64,000 nt of DNA from Medicago truncatula (GCF_003473485.1 NC_053042.1:50741762-50805761); one strand, 5' to 3'. Shown: positions 23,856 through 36,245, counted from the stretch's first letter. Made by a program: numbers and translations. The notes: a model not told the origin generated them from the sequence alone.

Positions 23856-26800
23856 ATGGGTTCAAAGTGGGACATTGAGAAGTTCACCGGAAGTAATGAT
23901 TTCGGGTTGTGGAAGGTTAAGATGCAAGCGGTTTTGACACCAAAAAAAGTGTAGAAGCATTGAAGGGTGAAGCGGCGATGCCAGCAAACTTGACACAAAC
24001 GGAGAAGCGTGAGATGATAAACAATGCTAAGAGTGCCATTGTTTTATGTCTCGGAGATAAGGTTTTAAGGGATGTCACGAGGGAAGCTACCGCGGCATCG
24101 ATGTGGGCTAAGTTGGAGTCATTTTACATGACGAAATCGTTGGCTCATAGGCAACTCGTGAAACAACAACTCTATTCATTCAAGATGGTGGAGTCTAAAT
24201 CAATCTCGAAGCAATTGGTGGAATTTAACAAAATTCTTGATGATTTGGCCAACATTGAAGTTAATATGGAAGATGAGGATAAGGCTTTGTTGTTACTTTA
24301 TTCATTACCAAAGTCTTTTGAGCATTTCAAGGATACCATCATTTATGGTAAGGAGGGAACCACTACTCTGGAGGAGGTCCAAGCGACTTTGAGAACCAAG
24401 GAATTAACCAAGTTCAAGGACTTGAAGGTTGAAGAAGGTGGTGAAGGCTTGAATGTTGCAAGAGGGAGGAGTGAGCATAGAGGAAAAGGCGAGGGGAAGT
24501 CGAGGTCCAAGTCTAGGTCCAAGGGGTTTGACAAATCAAAGTATAAATGCTTTCTTTGTCATAAGCAAGGTCACTTCAAGAAGGATTACCCGGATAAAGG
24601 GGGCAATGGTAGTCCTTCCGTTCAAGTTGTGGAGGCTTCCAATGAAGATGGTTATGAGAGTGCGGGTGCACTAGTGGTTACAAGTTGGGAACCGGAGAAG
24701 AGTTGAGTTTTGGACCTTGGATGCTCTTATCACATGTGTCATAGGAAGAAATATTTTGAGACTTTGGCTCTAAAAGAAGGAGGAGTTGTTTGACTCGAAA
24801 ATAACAAAGCGTGCAAAGTCCAAGGCATGGGCACTGTTCGTCTAAAGATGTTTGATGACCGTGAATTCCTATTAAAGGATGTGAGGTTTGTTCCCGAACT
24901 TAAGCGAAATTTAATTTCCCTAAGCATGTTTGATAGTCTAGGTTATTGCACTAGAATTGAGCATGGGGTTTGTAAAATTTCGCATGGTGTATTGATTACG
25001 ATTAAAGGGTCTAAAATGAATGGTTTATACATTTTAGATGGTTCCATAGTAATTGGTAATGCATCGGTAGCTAGTGTTGTACCTCATAATAATTCTAAAT
25101 TGTGGCATTTGAGATTGGGGCATGTTAGTGAAAGAGGTTTAGTTGAACTAGCTAAACAAGGTTTGCTAGGAAAAGATAAATTGGACAAGCTAGAATTTTG
25201 TGAACATTGCATATTAGGCAAGCAACATAGAGTAAAGTTTGGTAGTGGTATGCATCATTCTAGTAGGCCTTTTGAGTATGTACATTCGGACCTTTGCGGT
25301 CCTTCCAAGACACTTACTCATGGAGGGGGTTCCTATTTTCTTTCCATCATTGATGATTATTCTAGGAGAGTGTGGGTCTTTGTTTTGAAAAACAAAAGTA
25401 ACACCTTTGAGAAGTTTAAGGAATGGCACACTCTCATAGAAAATCAAATGGGAACTAAACTAAAAGGGTTAAGAACTGACAATGGCCTGGAGTTTGTTTC
25501 AGAGCAATTTAATGAGTTTTGCAGGTTAAAAGGAATCAAGAGGCATAGGACCGTACCGAGAACACCGCAATAAAATGGTCTTGCTGAACGCATGAATATG
25601 ACCCTTTTTGGAGCGTGTGAGGTGTATGCTTCTAGGAGCTGGGTTACCTAAGATTTTCTAGGGTGAAGCAGTGACAACTACTGTTTATTTGATCAATAGT
25701 TGGGTTACCTATGGCTATTGTGAATCAATTGAATCTTGAGTTGGAACAAATGGATGTGAAGACCGCTTTCTTACATGGTGACCTTGAAGAGACAATCTAC
25801 ATGGAGCAACTGGAAGGTTTTGTGGAGGACAAGTCTAAGGTATGTCTTTTGAAGAAATCTTTGTATAGGTTGAAGCAAAGCCATAGACAATGGTATCGTC
25901 GGTTTGATGAATTTCTTTTGAAGATCGGATTTGTGAGAAGCGGATATGATTCTTGTGTATACATGTTGAAAAGGGGTGAGAAAGTCATTCTCTAACTTCT
26001 TTTATATGTGGATGATATGTTGATGGCAAGCTCTAGCAAGGATGAGATTGTGAAGCTCAAAGAAAAGTTAAATGGTGAATTTGAGATGAAAGATCTTGGT
26101 CCGGCAAAGAGAGTTCTTGGAATTGATATCTTGAGGAATCGTGACAAAGACGAACTTTTCTTATCTCAACTTAGTTATTTGAAGAAGGTGGTGGAGCATT
26201 TTAGAATGTCAAACTCTAAAGCCGTGAGCACTCCCTTGGGGCACCACACAAAGTTGTCCACAAAACAATGTCCTCAATCCGAGGATAAGAAGCAATTGAG
26301 GGAAGGTACTCCCTATGCAAGTGGGGTTGGAAGCATCATGTATGGAATGGTTTGTAGTAGACCGAACTTAGCTTATGCGGTTAGCATTGTGAGTCGGTTT
26401 ATGGCGAATCCGGGTATTGTACATTGAAAAGCTTTGAAATGGGTGTTGAGGTACTTGAATGCGTCTTTGAAGGGCGGTTTGAAGTACACAAGAGCAGCTC
26501 AAGATGAAGATGTTTTGGAGGGGTATGTTGATGCGGACTATGCGGGCAATGTGGACACAAGAAAATCTCTATTGGGGTTTGTGTTTACTCTCTATGACAC
26601 GGCTATTAGTTGGAAGGCTAATCAACAATCTGTGGTGGCATTATCTACCACTCAAGCGGAGTACATTGCACTTGTTGAAGGAATGATTGGTGAGTGAGGA
26701 ATTACTCAAGAATGCGTGAAGATACATTTTGATAGTCAAAGTGTCATTCACTTGGTGAATCATCAAGTGTATCATGAGAGGACAAAGCACATTGACATTC

Positions 26801-26952
26801 GCTTACACTTTGTTAGAGACATGATTGAATCAAAAGAGATTGTGGTGGAAAAAGTGGCATCGGAAGAGAATCCGGCGGATGTGTTTACCAAGTCATTGCC
26901 TAGATCAAGGTTCAAGCATTGCTTGGACTTGATCAAGTTTGTTGAAGAGTAA
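23856..26952 (+). pseudogene. Copia gag-pol remnant
   Basis: Gag starts at an ATG at 23856 and shifts frame at an A run near 23943. It then reads to 24706, with a zinc knuckle CFLCHKQGHFKKDY whose last Cys is Tyr. The protease triad reads DLG instead of DSG/DTG, just after an in-frame TGA at 24704-24706. Integrase (25080-25620) keeps the HHCC zinc region, HSDLCG and RTDNGLEF, but has a TAA after PRTPQ. The integrase C-terminus and the start of reverse transcriptase are deleted near 25700. The later part keeps MDVKTAFLHG, YVDDM and the RNase H region up to the TAA ending at 26952, with more in-frame stops near 25995, 26427 and 26697. Many lesions look like C-to-T or G-to-A changes. It cannot code for an active element. 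Confidence 0.9.
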
Positions 26953-27029
26953 TTCCCTTTTGGAGAGAGCAACATGGTGGTTGATGGTTAAATTGACATC
27001 ATCACCAATTAGAAGTCAAGGTGGAGAAA

Positions 27030-27824
27030 TGTTGAAATTGACTTCAAATTTCTGATTCTGTAAAGGCCAAAATCGTGGCACGATTTTGGGAGCCGTGACG
27101 CGATTTCTCTTGGCATAATGGATGTTTTTGCTGAAGGTAAATCGCGATGCGATTTAGTACTGGCGTGGCGCGATTTGTGGATAAGGTCGTTGTACCTTGG
27201 GTCGTACGTTTAAAATCGTGGCACGATTCTGACAGGCGCGACCCGATTTCGTCTGTCAGTGTGTACTATATAAGTGTTTCTTTGCAGATTTTGAATGAGA
27301 GCTTTTAGAGAGAGAAACTTGGATTACAAAGGAGGTAACTTTAGGGTTGAGTGTCTTTGTAGTGAGGTTCTCTTGGGTTGGGAAACATTGTAAACACCTT
27401 GGGTAGTGAGATTTCATCATTGGAAGGATCAAAAAGCTTTCTTTTGTGTTTTTTCTTAGGATTCATTGAGAGTGTGAGTGATATGAAAAATGGGTATAGA
27501 AATTAGGACTTGTTCTTTTGTATGCTTATAAGTTAATTTCTTGTAACTCATTGTAACATTTTCATCTTAGTGGATTGGATGGCTGCTCTCTCCCCTAGAT
27601 TAGGTCATATTGGACCGAACTGGGTCAACAATTTTGGTGTGTTTGTTCCTTTCTTTGATTGCTTATCTTTATTGCTTTGATTATACTTGTGGTGTTGCTC
27701 TACACTTAGATTTAGGTCTGTTTTGTTGTTGTTGCTTTGAGACACTTTATCTATTGATTACCACTTCATTTGCTCCACACGTCTTTATTATTCATTGGTG
27801 TGATATTTGTCCGAGTTCACAACA
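27030..27824 (+). repeat. 3' LTR of copia element
   Basis: It is 795 bp, collinear with the left LTR and with scattered substitutions. Several copies of the palindromic motif have lost the central GCGCG (for example CGTGGCACGATT), as expected from decay of methylated CpG. Confidence 0.9.
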
Positions 27825-27995
27825 TAATGCCCCACGTAGTTAAAAGTGACATAAACAACAAAGACTAGTCACGTAGGAATATTACTGATCAGATGAAATA
27901 TGGGATTTCATTAAATGATAAAGAGTGTTTCCCTTGAGAAAATTACATAAATTGAGAAAATGTGAATCCATATAATTTTTAATGAGAACAGATAG

Positions 27996-29709
27996 CTAAT
28001 GTTGAAAAGTGCAGTTGGGCCAATGCACAGCCTTTGGAGATTTTGTTTTAAGAACAGGATTGCTCTCAAAGAAATTGGTTGGTCTGAGCTCAAATCCACC
28101 ACTCAGCGTAGGCATTACTGGAAAATCTTCCTGAGAAGGAACATGATGAAATCCCATTGTGTGCCATAATACTATATCCTTGTTCTCGATCTTCCTATCC
28201 CTGCACATTAAATTCATGATACCAAACATTAACAATTTCTCACACTTGTTTTCTATGCACAATATTACAACTTACAAAGAGTACGTAAATGAGAATGATC
28301 AAGCCAAAATTTAATGGACTCGCCTTAGACTCCAAACTGCTAGAGTATCATCACCTCTACTATGATCAACATATAATCCTCCTGCCCATTTCTCAGTTTT
28401 GTTGTATGGTGTGACCCACACATTATAATTAGTGAAAGCACCTCTAATTTGTGGATAATCATCGGTTAGCAAAAGTGGATGCACAATTGGGCCTGGAAGC
28501 AAACGGTACCCAATTTGATTTCCTTGTTTTGTTTTTTTACTAGGATTTACCACTAGTAACTCAGAAGGCTTAATACCAATGTTGACTCTTGCATCAGCTT
28601 CTGTTCTAGCTGTTTCCTTTACAACAGTCCAATAACTTTTCCTAGGTATTGTTTGATCTTTCACTCTTACAGTCTCCAAATTTGTCTTGACAAAGGAATT
28701 GGCTTCACCATCAATGTCAAGGTCAAGATAATAGGTAAAGAAATGGTCATGGTAGATACCAATTGTGTTATCAGCTAGCAATGTGCCATGTATGTCTTCT
28801 TTGATTTGATCTGTATTGGTATATGTCCCTGCCTTAATCCCTAATATACCAGTAAGCCCAACCTATTTTAAAATATAGCATGCAATTAGCTTCATATAAC
28901 AACAACTAATTACAATTTTATGGCATAAAACATTTGGTATATAAATCCATACCCCAAGTTTGATGCTACCACTTGGCTTAAACTCCCAATCTATAACATA
29001 ATCATAGTTTCCAACAGTTGAAACCGATCTCACTACTAGGCTTACATCTGACCTGACCTCAGTTATCTGCCACACACAATCAATAGTTATAGATCAACTA
29101 AAAAAAAATGAAACAATGATTAAAATAACGTGGAAAAAAAAAAAAATATCACCACTTCATTTGGGATTGCAATTTCTGTGTGACGCCACATGATATCACC
29201 AGCATACTTCTCAAAAATGCAAAAAGCATTAGATATCTTAACAGGAGTACCATCTGAAGCAGAATAGTATGCGTCTAGGAAGACAGCATTTGCAGGACAA
29301 TCTGTGAAAGGTTGTAATGAAGACATAGTCTGTCCAAAGCCATATTCACCGCAATCAAAGTAGGTTGTGTAATACCATTCTTCACTTGGGTCTTGGTATG
29401 GCACAAACACTTCTGATATCAATCCTTTGTATAGTACTTCACGGTATTTCTGATTTTCTAGATCATAAATTGATGCCAAAGAAATTATTGGACCAACTTG
29501 AATGTCGAATCCTATATGGAAAACCCAATTGGCCCAACTGATCAAAGAAAATTGTCACTGTCATCAATTTTCTTTTTTCAAATTATCTAGATCGTAACTT
29601 TTCTTCATTCATGTTAGATATGTTAACATTGGAATTTGATAGAAAGACTTTTCAACCATCAGAATCATTGTAGTTTTTAAATTTAATATTACTAGTTATT
29701 ATTGATAAA

Positions 29710-29757
<48 letters not shown>

Positions 29758-30603
29758 TAAGAATTGAAGAGGAAATAACACGTTAGAAAAGTGTGACTTG
29801 GACCAAGATTATTATTACCTCACGGAGTGACCTTGGATGGTGAAACCAGGTCCATCATGTTGACTTACAGCTATCCCTTTAAGCATTGGACCAAACGGTG
29901 GTTTCATCTTTGAAGCTCGATACTCAGTTCCTTCAGCTTTTGGCACTGGAATCACATGTCTATCAGAGTAACCAACAATCTTCATTTCATCAAGATCAAC
30001 CACAGCTGCCACACCCTCCAATGGTCTTGCATACAAATTAGCAGAACCATTCTTGTAATAACACTTCACTTTCACTGTTCGTTTACTCTTTTCCTCTCCA
30101 AACCAACCTACCGTAAAAGCAGCACATAAAACATTAGAAATGTTAATATTTCTTTTGTTCAAAGAATGTTTAAACGGTTCGTAGGTGAATGGTAACTGTG
30201 ATGCAATGGTTTGTTCACCAAAGGTAAGGATAGGGTAGCCTTGTCCTTTGTAGAGTTTTGTTGAGATTATGGAACGAGTTGAAAAGTCTACGATGATTTC
30301 GAGGGATTGTTTTTGGAACCTTACTATGACAAAGGCTTGACGAGGTGGTGGAAGAAGAGTTTTGGTTTTAGTGTTGGAGGATAGCCATGATTGAATGAGA
30401 GGTTTGTCGGGTTCTTGCAATCCTACGTAGTGAAAAGTGAGGTTGTAGTGTTTGGTTTGGTATGATTTGAGGATTATGTTACGGACAAGGTTGATTTCTG
30501 AAGGTGTTAGAGGGTCAAGTGGGTGAGGAATATGACTGCATTCTATGGAGCTACACAAGAGCATGAGGAGAAAGGAGAATATCAACTTCAACTTCATCTT
30601 CAT
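27996..30603 (-). CDS. Copper amine oxidase 2 (secreted)
   Basis: Minus-strand exons 30603-29819, 29537-29153, 29066-28953, 28862-28324 and 28200-27996 join to 675 aa. A signal peptide ([19 protein letters not shown]) precedes [11 protein letters not shown], so the enzyme should be secreted to the apoplast. It would oxidise diamines such as putrescine and release hydrogen peroxide. The catalytic Asp is in [10 protein letters not shown] (about 323), the topaquinone Tyr in TVGNYDY (about 411) and the copper His residues at about 466, 468 and 627. The last intron starts with GC rather than GT (28323-28322): the exon ends CTAAG and the intron begins GCGAGT. A GT four bases on would give a stop at once, so the GC site is required. 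The closest gene is amine oxidase 1, in opposite orientation. Confidence 0.92.
29718..29753. repeat. (AT)n microsatellite in amine oxidase 2 intron 1
   Basis: About 18 AT units follow an A run. They lie in the intron that amine oxidase 1 lacks. Confidence 0.85.
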
Positions 30604-31027
30604 TACTCTTGTTGTATGATTTTTGGTCGAAAAATGTAAATACAGACTAATAATGAACCAATGCTATCTTTATTCCTCCTATTATAAAGTCAATTGTATT
30701 TCTTAACATCACGAGGACCCTAGTTGTTACGTAATCAATACTGTTTTTGATTTTGAATGGGATGGCCACAATATAAAAAAAACACGAGGAAAGCAATGGA
30801 TACAATTTCTCCTGCCATCGCTATTTGAAAACGCTATGTTATAGAAAATATTTACTCAATTTAGACAGGACAAATCATGTGAAGCTGATCTATTTTTTTA
30901 TTGATGAAAGTAGACATCTTAAACTTCATAAAAATAATGTATCCATCTTATCTTCAAAAGTTTTTATTATTTTAAACTGATATAAGGTTAATCTCTACTC
31001 CGATGTTTAGATAATAGTTTAAAGCTC
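30604..31027 (-). promoter_or_regulatory. Promoter region of amine oxidase 2
   Basis: On the minus strand a TATA-like TTTATAAT lies at about 30681-30688, some 80 bases before the ATG at 30603. A CCAAT-like GGTTCATT/ATTGG element lies between. No other sites are claimed. Confidence 0.4.
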
Positions 31028-31036
31028 TTTAACCCA

Positions 31037-32039
31037 GTTTGGGGAGTGTGTGTTTAAGAAGTTGGGGGATGGTTCCGATACTTTGTTTTGGTATGATAAG
31101 TGGTTAGGATCAGTTTCGTTTCGTAAGAGGTTTCCTAGGTTGTTTGATCTTTCTGAGAATAAATTCATTACGGTGGCAGGTTTGTTCTCTCTTGGTGTTG
31201 AGCAGGGGGGAGGCATGGAAGTGGAGGAGGAGGTTATGGGCTTGGGAGGAGGAGGAGTTAGAGGAGTGTAGGGCTTTATTGACTGATGTTTCTTTGCAAG
31301 ATTTTGTTTCCGACAGGTGGGTGTGGTTGCCAGACCCTGTTGAGGGGTTACTGTTCGCGGTTCATATCACTTGCTGACTACAAAGGACGTTCCACTTAGG
31401 GATCCCGCAGCTTCGTTGATTTGGCACCACCAGGTGCCGTTGAAGGTCTCTCTTTTTGCTTGGAGGTTGCTTCGTGATAGATTGCCTACTAAAGATAATT
31501 TGGTCCGAAGAAGGGTGATCGACATAGAAGCTTCTTTGTGTGTTTCAAATTGTGGCATGAGTGAAACGGCGCAACATTTGATTTTATCTTGTGATGCATT
31601 TTCACCTTTATGGGCTCTGGTGCGTCAATGGTTGGGTATTATAGGCGTTGATACCAATGTTCTTCTCGATCATTTTCTTCAGTTTGTGAACTTGACAGGT
31701 GGTGGTAAAACTACTAGAGATTTTCTTCAGCTTATTTGGCTCTTGTGTGTTTGGGTTTTATGGAACGAACGCAATGACAGGCTGTTCAATAATGTGGTAT
31801 CTTCTATTCCCAGGTTGTTTGATAAAATTAAATATATGTCTTTAGCCTGGCTGAAAGCCAAAAAGGTTGTTTTTAGATTTGGTACAGATATGTGGTGCTC
31901 ACGTCCCTTTCAATGCTTGGGCATCGCTTAATGGTTTGTTTTGATTGTTTGTAGAGTAGTTCTTTTGGCACACCTTGTACTAGAGGAGTTGCTTTTGGTA
32001 GTTAATATATATTTCATTTTTGATTGTTCAAAAAAAAAA
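31037..32039 (+). mobile_element. 5'-truncated L1-type LINE
   Basis: The sequence reads as the C-terminal end of a plant L1 ORF2. It begins FKKLGDGSDTLFWYDKWLG and then changes frame near 31200-31370. An open part at 31371-31931 holds the reverse-transcriptase zinc-binding region (VPLKVSLFAWRLLRDRLPT, CGMSETAQHLILSCD) and ends CLGIA before a TAA. The 3' untranslated part ends in poly(A) at 32030-32039. TTTAACCCA at 31028-31036 and 32044-32052 is a probable target duplication. The polymerase and endonuclease are missing, so it is dead on arrival. Confidence 0.85.
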
Positions 32040-32204
32040 GTTTTTTAACCCATTTTAACAACTTGTAATGTAGAGATCAAACTTTGATTCTTCCTCGTAA
32101 ACTTATCGTTGTTTAACCTATAGAGCCATGAATATTGAGATAAAAAAGTAAAAAAAAAAAAATACATTTATTCAAATATTTGGATATTTTTAACACAAAA
32201 TATG

Positions 32205-32310
32205 CATAGTTCAGTTGGTAGAAACATTGTTAGAATTCGAACCCCTAATTTTTCATTTATTCACCTTAAAAAGTGAAATTTTAGTCACTAATTGATTGTA
32301 AAAAGAAAAT
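32205..32310 (+). mobile_element. Decayed SINE remnant
   Basis: An A-box-like TAGTTCAGTTGGTAG and a B-box-like AATTCGAACCCC lie in the right order and spacing, as in the SINE at 13503-13640. No clean target duplication is visible. Confidence 0.5.
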
Positions 32311-33059
32311 CTCACCACTCTTCACAAGCTCCTCTATATATTCTCTCATTATCTCTTTCTATAACAATCTTATCCTCCACATCCATCTCTAGCTAGTCGC
32401 TCACATTTGTTATTTGTTGATAAAATGCTCTAACTCATTCTCTCATATGGTGATGGATAAACTAAAACAATTAATTAATCTATTAACAATACATTAGAAG
32501 TTCTTTAAAATAAATCTAATCTAATTCATTTTACTGAACATAAAAACCATTCAATCCATCCATTATAATATTTTTAATGGATAAATATCCATCAAATCCA
32601 TCTATAAAAGTATAGTAATTTATTTATAAAAAAAAAAAAAAAAAATGACAACATCTATAAAAAGTATAGTAACTAATTAAAAAAATTGACAAAATTGTTT
32701 TAATGATTCTTACTAATAGAAAATATATTTAAAATAATAATATTTTATGAATTATTTTAAAATAAAACAAAGCTTATACTATTTTTGTTCTTAATTTTAT
32801 GGGTTGAGAAATCACTTTTAGTGGCCAAAGATTTAATCTTTTCCTTTTCAGGCCCAAGAATCTTTTTTATTTATTTTTTAAAATTTCTGAATAAAGTAAA
32901 TAAAATTGGCAGGCAGAATAAGACTTGGATTTAAGAAGAAAAAATCCAAACCAATAAAAAATAATTAGTTTGGTTCAATTTTTGTAACATCTTATTCTGA
33001 AGTTTGAACCAAATCAAACCCATGAAAATCAAATTGATTAGATTCAATTTATCGGGTTG
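32311..33059. other. Intergenic, no gene seen
   Basis: AT-rich sequence with poly(A) runs near 32627 and no supported gene or element. Confidence 0.5.
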
Positions 33060-33064
33060 ACATT

Positions 33065-34658
33065 TGTCATATCCTAATTTTTAACCTAAGGTCCCACTTA
33101 CACATGTCACTTGACTCTGATCGATCTCTGATTTTTCAGTAAAAAATTCCGCAGGAAGGTATTTTAAAATACCTCATTTTTTATTCCGAGTCGGGCCCTC
33201 TTTTCTCTTTTTATTTTCTTTCCATCTTTTAATAATTTTAATTTTAAGATTAGTTACTATTTTTATATTTAATATTTTTTATTTTTCATCTTTTAATTTT
33301 ATTTTTCTTTACATAATTTAGTTTAATTTGTTTTTATTTTATTTCGTATTAGATTTATTTTATTTTTATTTTATTTCTTTTTAATTAATTAGTGTCCAAA
33401 AAAACAAAGTGTCAATAGGTCCAAAAATAAAATGTACAAGGTCTAAAAAAAATTTCAAGTCAAGTGTCAACTTTAACATTTCTTTTTCAAAATTCACCAT
33501 AATTCTCCATGATTTCCATTAAACCAATTTTCCTTTTTTCATCAAACTCCTCACCTATAAATAGAGCCCTCATTCCACACAATTTCACACACCAAAAGTT
33601 CTCTTGAGTTGTCAAAGAACTTTTCTCTCTTCTCCCTCTTTAGCTTGTGTTAACGAGCTATTCTTTTCTTCTCACCCTTTTTTCTGTCCCTTCAGAATTT
33701 TGTCGCTTGGGTAATTTTTGTCCCTTCGATTGTCCATTTCTTTTATTTTCTTGCATTTTATTTATTTTTAGCATTTTTGCATTTTATTTTATTTCTATTT
33801 AGCATTTTAATTATTGTTATTTATTTTTCAGCAATTAGAATGTATTTAGGTCCAATGTAAATACAAATGAGAAAAGTGTGTGGGTGTGTGTGTCCTTTTA
33901 TTTCTTTACCGCCTTATATATATCCAAAAATGCAAAAAAAAAAAATTAGATTAGGAATTTTGTGGTGATCCAACATCACTACAAAAATCCACGCGCTTTT
34001 ATTTTTATTGCTCCGTTAGTTTGATTTTCATTTAATATTCCAAAAACAACAAAAACATGCAAATAATCAAAAATCACAAAAATATTTTCATAATAAACCT
34101 TGATTCCAAAATCAAGTGATCCTTTTTTTATTTTATTTTTCTTAATCAAACTTTCAATCAATTTAATCATACCTTGAGTCCATTTTCTTTTAAAAATACA
34201 AACCTAATCTTATTTGTCACTTGGCTTTTTCAATTTAAAACCTTTTTCAAAACAAATAAAAAACACCAAACCAATCAAACGTCAATTTCTACCCCGAACT
34301 ACGAGGTTTTGATCCCTCACATGTACGTAGGCAGAGGACAATCGTCCTTCCAAATCAATAAAAAAAATGCAGATAATTAGGTATTTATTTTTCCACTTTA
34401 ATTCCTTCTTTTCAAAATAAGCAAGCAAGTTATAGCACATTAATTAAATAAAATCAAGAGGTTTCCGTAGAGTACTACGGACATAAAGGGTGATAATACC
34501 TTCCCTTTATGTAACTAACCCCGGAACCCAATTTTTTTTCAAATGGGTAGTTTGAACTTTTTTCCCCTTTTCTTAATAAAATAAAATGTTCAGTCGTGAA
34601 ATAATTAGTGAGTCAAAAGCTAATCAAATAGCCTTGATCTCCGAAAAATGATGCGACA
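33065..34658 (+). repeat. 5' LTR of Ogre-like element
   Basis: It is 1594 bp, starting TG and ending CA. A TATA box (TATAAATAGAG near 33556) marks the U3/R region. Its part from 33651 on is repeated at 35042-36069. Confidence 0.85.
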
Positions 34659-34662
34659 GAAA

Positions 34663-34682
34663 TGGCGACTTCACTGGGGACC
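34663..34682 (+). other. Primer-binding site of Ogre-like element
   Basis: TGGCGACTTCACTGGGGACC lies four bases after the LTR end. It is one T different from the arginine-tRNA-type site that I recall for legume Ogre elements. Confidence 0.65.
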
Positions 34683-35041
34683 CCCTAAGAGGGTTAAGCC
34701 TAACTTGGCTTTATTTAACTTTTGTGCTATAACTTGCTTAAAATCAATAAATAAAAGATGGAAATATGTGTATATATATTCCCTTTTCTTCTCTCTTCTT
34801 TCTTAAACGTGAGTGGTGAGATAAGCTTTATACCCGAGCTTGAGGGAAATATAAGATAGGAGTGGTAAACTCATAGTGGCATACCGAGGGTATACTCGTG
34901 TCTTGACACATGTGAGATAACCACACTTAGCGGAGGAGCTTGAAGTGATATATGTCGGCGTGTGTTTTCACGTTTGGACTTTATTACTCTTAAGTTTTCA
35001 TCGAAGCTAAGGACCTTTAGTAACCCTTAACCCATCTTTAG

Positions 35042-36069
35042 TAACGAGCTATTCTTTTCTTCTCCCCCTTTTTTCTGTCCCTTCGGAAAAAGTCCCTTCG
35101 AAAAAGTCCCTTCGGAATTTTGTCGCTTCGGTAATTTTTGTCCCTTCGATTGTCCATTTCTTTTATTTTCTTGCATTTTATTTCTTTTTAGCATTTTTGC
35201 ATTTTATTTTATTTCTATTTAGCATTTTAATTATCGTTATTTATTTTTCAGCAATTAGAATGTATTTAGGTCCAATGTAAATATAAATGAGAAAAGTGTG
35301 TGGGTGTGTGTGTCCTTTTATTTCTTTACCGCCTTATATATATCCAAAAATGCAAAAAAAAAAATAGATTAGGGATTTTGTGGTGATCCAGCGTCACTAC
35401 AAAAATACACGCGCTTTTATTTTTATTGCTCCGTTAGTTTAATTTTCATTTAATATTCCAAAAACATGCAAATAATCAAAAATCACAAAAATATTTTCAT
35501 AATAAACCTTGATTCCAAAATCAAGTGATCCTTTTTTTATTTTATTTTTCTTAATCAAACTTTCAATCAATTTAATCATACCTTGAATCCATTTTCTTTT
35601 AAAAATACAAACCTAATCTTATTTGCCACTTGGCTTTTTCAATTTAAAACCTTTTTCAAAACAAATAAAAAACATCAAACCAATCAAACGTCAATTTCTA
35701 CCCCGAACTACGAGGTTTTGATCCCTCACGGTTACGTAGGCAGAGGACAATCTTCCTTCCAAATCAATAAAAAAATGTAGATATAATTAGGTATTTATTT
35801 TTCCACTTTAATTCCTTCTTTTCAAAATAAGCAAGCAAGTTATAGCACATTAATTAAATAAAATCAAGAGGTTCCCGTAGAGTACTACGGACATAAAGGG
35901 TGTTAATATCTTCCCTTTATGTAACTAACCCCCGAACCCAAAAAAATTTCAAATGGGGTAGTTTGAACTTTTTTCCCCTTTTCTTAATAAAATTAAATGT
36001 TCAGTCGTGAAATAATTAGTGAGTCAAAAGCTAATCAAATAGCCTTGATCTCCGAAAAATGACGCGATA
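35042..36069 (+). repeat. Truncated 3' LTR of Ogre-like element
   Basis: Matches 33651-34658 closely. It carries an extra tandem of TCCCTTCGGAAAAAG-type units near 35078-35115, and its final CA is changed to TA (GACGCGATA). Confidence 0.85.
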
Positions 36070-36144
36070 ACATTTTTTTTTAAAATTAAAGATTTTATTT
36101 TACAATATTTTGATTTTTTTTCCTCAAATAGTATATTTATTTAT

Positions 36145-36245
36145 TTATACTATTCAAATAGCTCAACTGACAAATGCCGAAATTGCAAGGTCGGACGTCG
36201 TGACCTGGGTTTGAACCCAGGACCTCGCAGTTGATTGTAAGACAA
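36145..36245 (+). mobile_element. SINE remnant
   Basis: An A-box-like TAGCTCAACTGACAAATG and a B-box-like GGGTTTGAACCC are followed by an A-rich stretch at 36242-36254. The order and spacing fit a tRNA-derived SINE. Target duplication is not clear. Confidence 0.55.

Larger units (their letters stand above)
23017..27824 (+). mobile_element. Ty1/copia LTR retrotransposon, degenerate
   Basis: Two LTRs (23017-23808 and 27030-27824) start TGTTGAAATTGACTT or a close variant and end ACAACA. The 5-bp sequence TAATG flanks both ends (23012-23016 and 27825-27829), so this is a complete insertion. A primer-binding-site-like TGGCGCCCACCGTGAGG follows the left LTR at 23811. The polypurine tract AAGTCAAGGTGGAGAAA directly precedes the right LTR. 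The order gag, protease, integrase, reverse transcriptase, RNase H is that of copia elements. The LTRs differ at scattered positions, so the insertion is not recent. It sits between the receptor-kinase pseudogene and amine oxidase 2. Confidence 0.95.
33065..36069 (+). mobile_element. Ogre/Tat-like LTR element, internally deleted
   Basis: A full LTR (33065-34658, TGTCATATCC...GATGCGACA) is followed four bases later by TGGCGACTTCACTGGGGACC. This matches the arginine-tRNA primer-binding site known from Ogre-type Ty3/gypsy elements of legumes. After about 380 bases of 5' untranslated sequence the element jumps to 35042, inside a second LTR that ends at 36069. ACATT flanks the whole at 33060-33064 and 36070-36074, so both outer ends are original. 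All coding sequence and about 586 bases of the second LTR are gone. The junction shares TAACGAGCTATTC with both LTRs, so deletion between short matches is likely. The Ogre label rests on recalled family features. Confidence 0.85.

Noticed and set aside
34174..35780. Two near-identical short open frames at 34174-34380 and 35583-35780
   Set aside because: They lie in the two LTR copies of the Ogre-like element, so their similarity is due to LTR identity, not a gene.
36175..36232. tRNA-like GGGTTTGAACCC region
   Set aside because: Only the B-box stem is preserved and no acceptor stem can be paired; SINE remnant.
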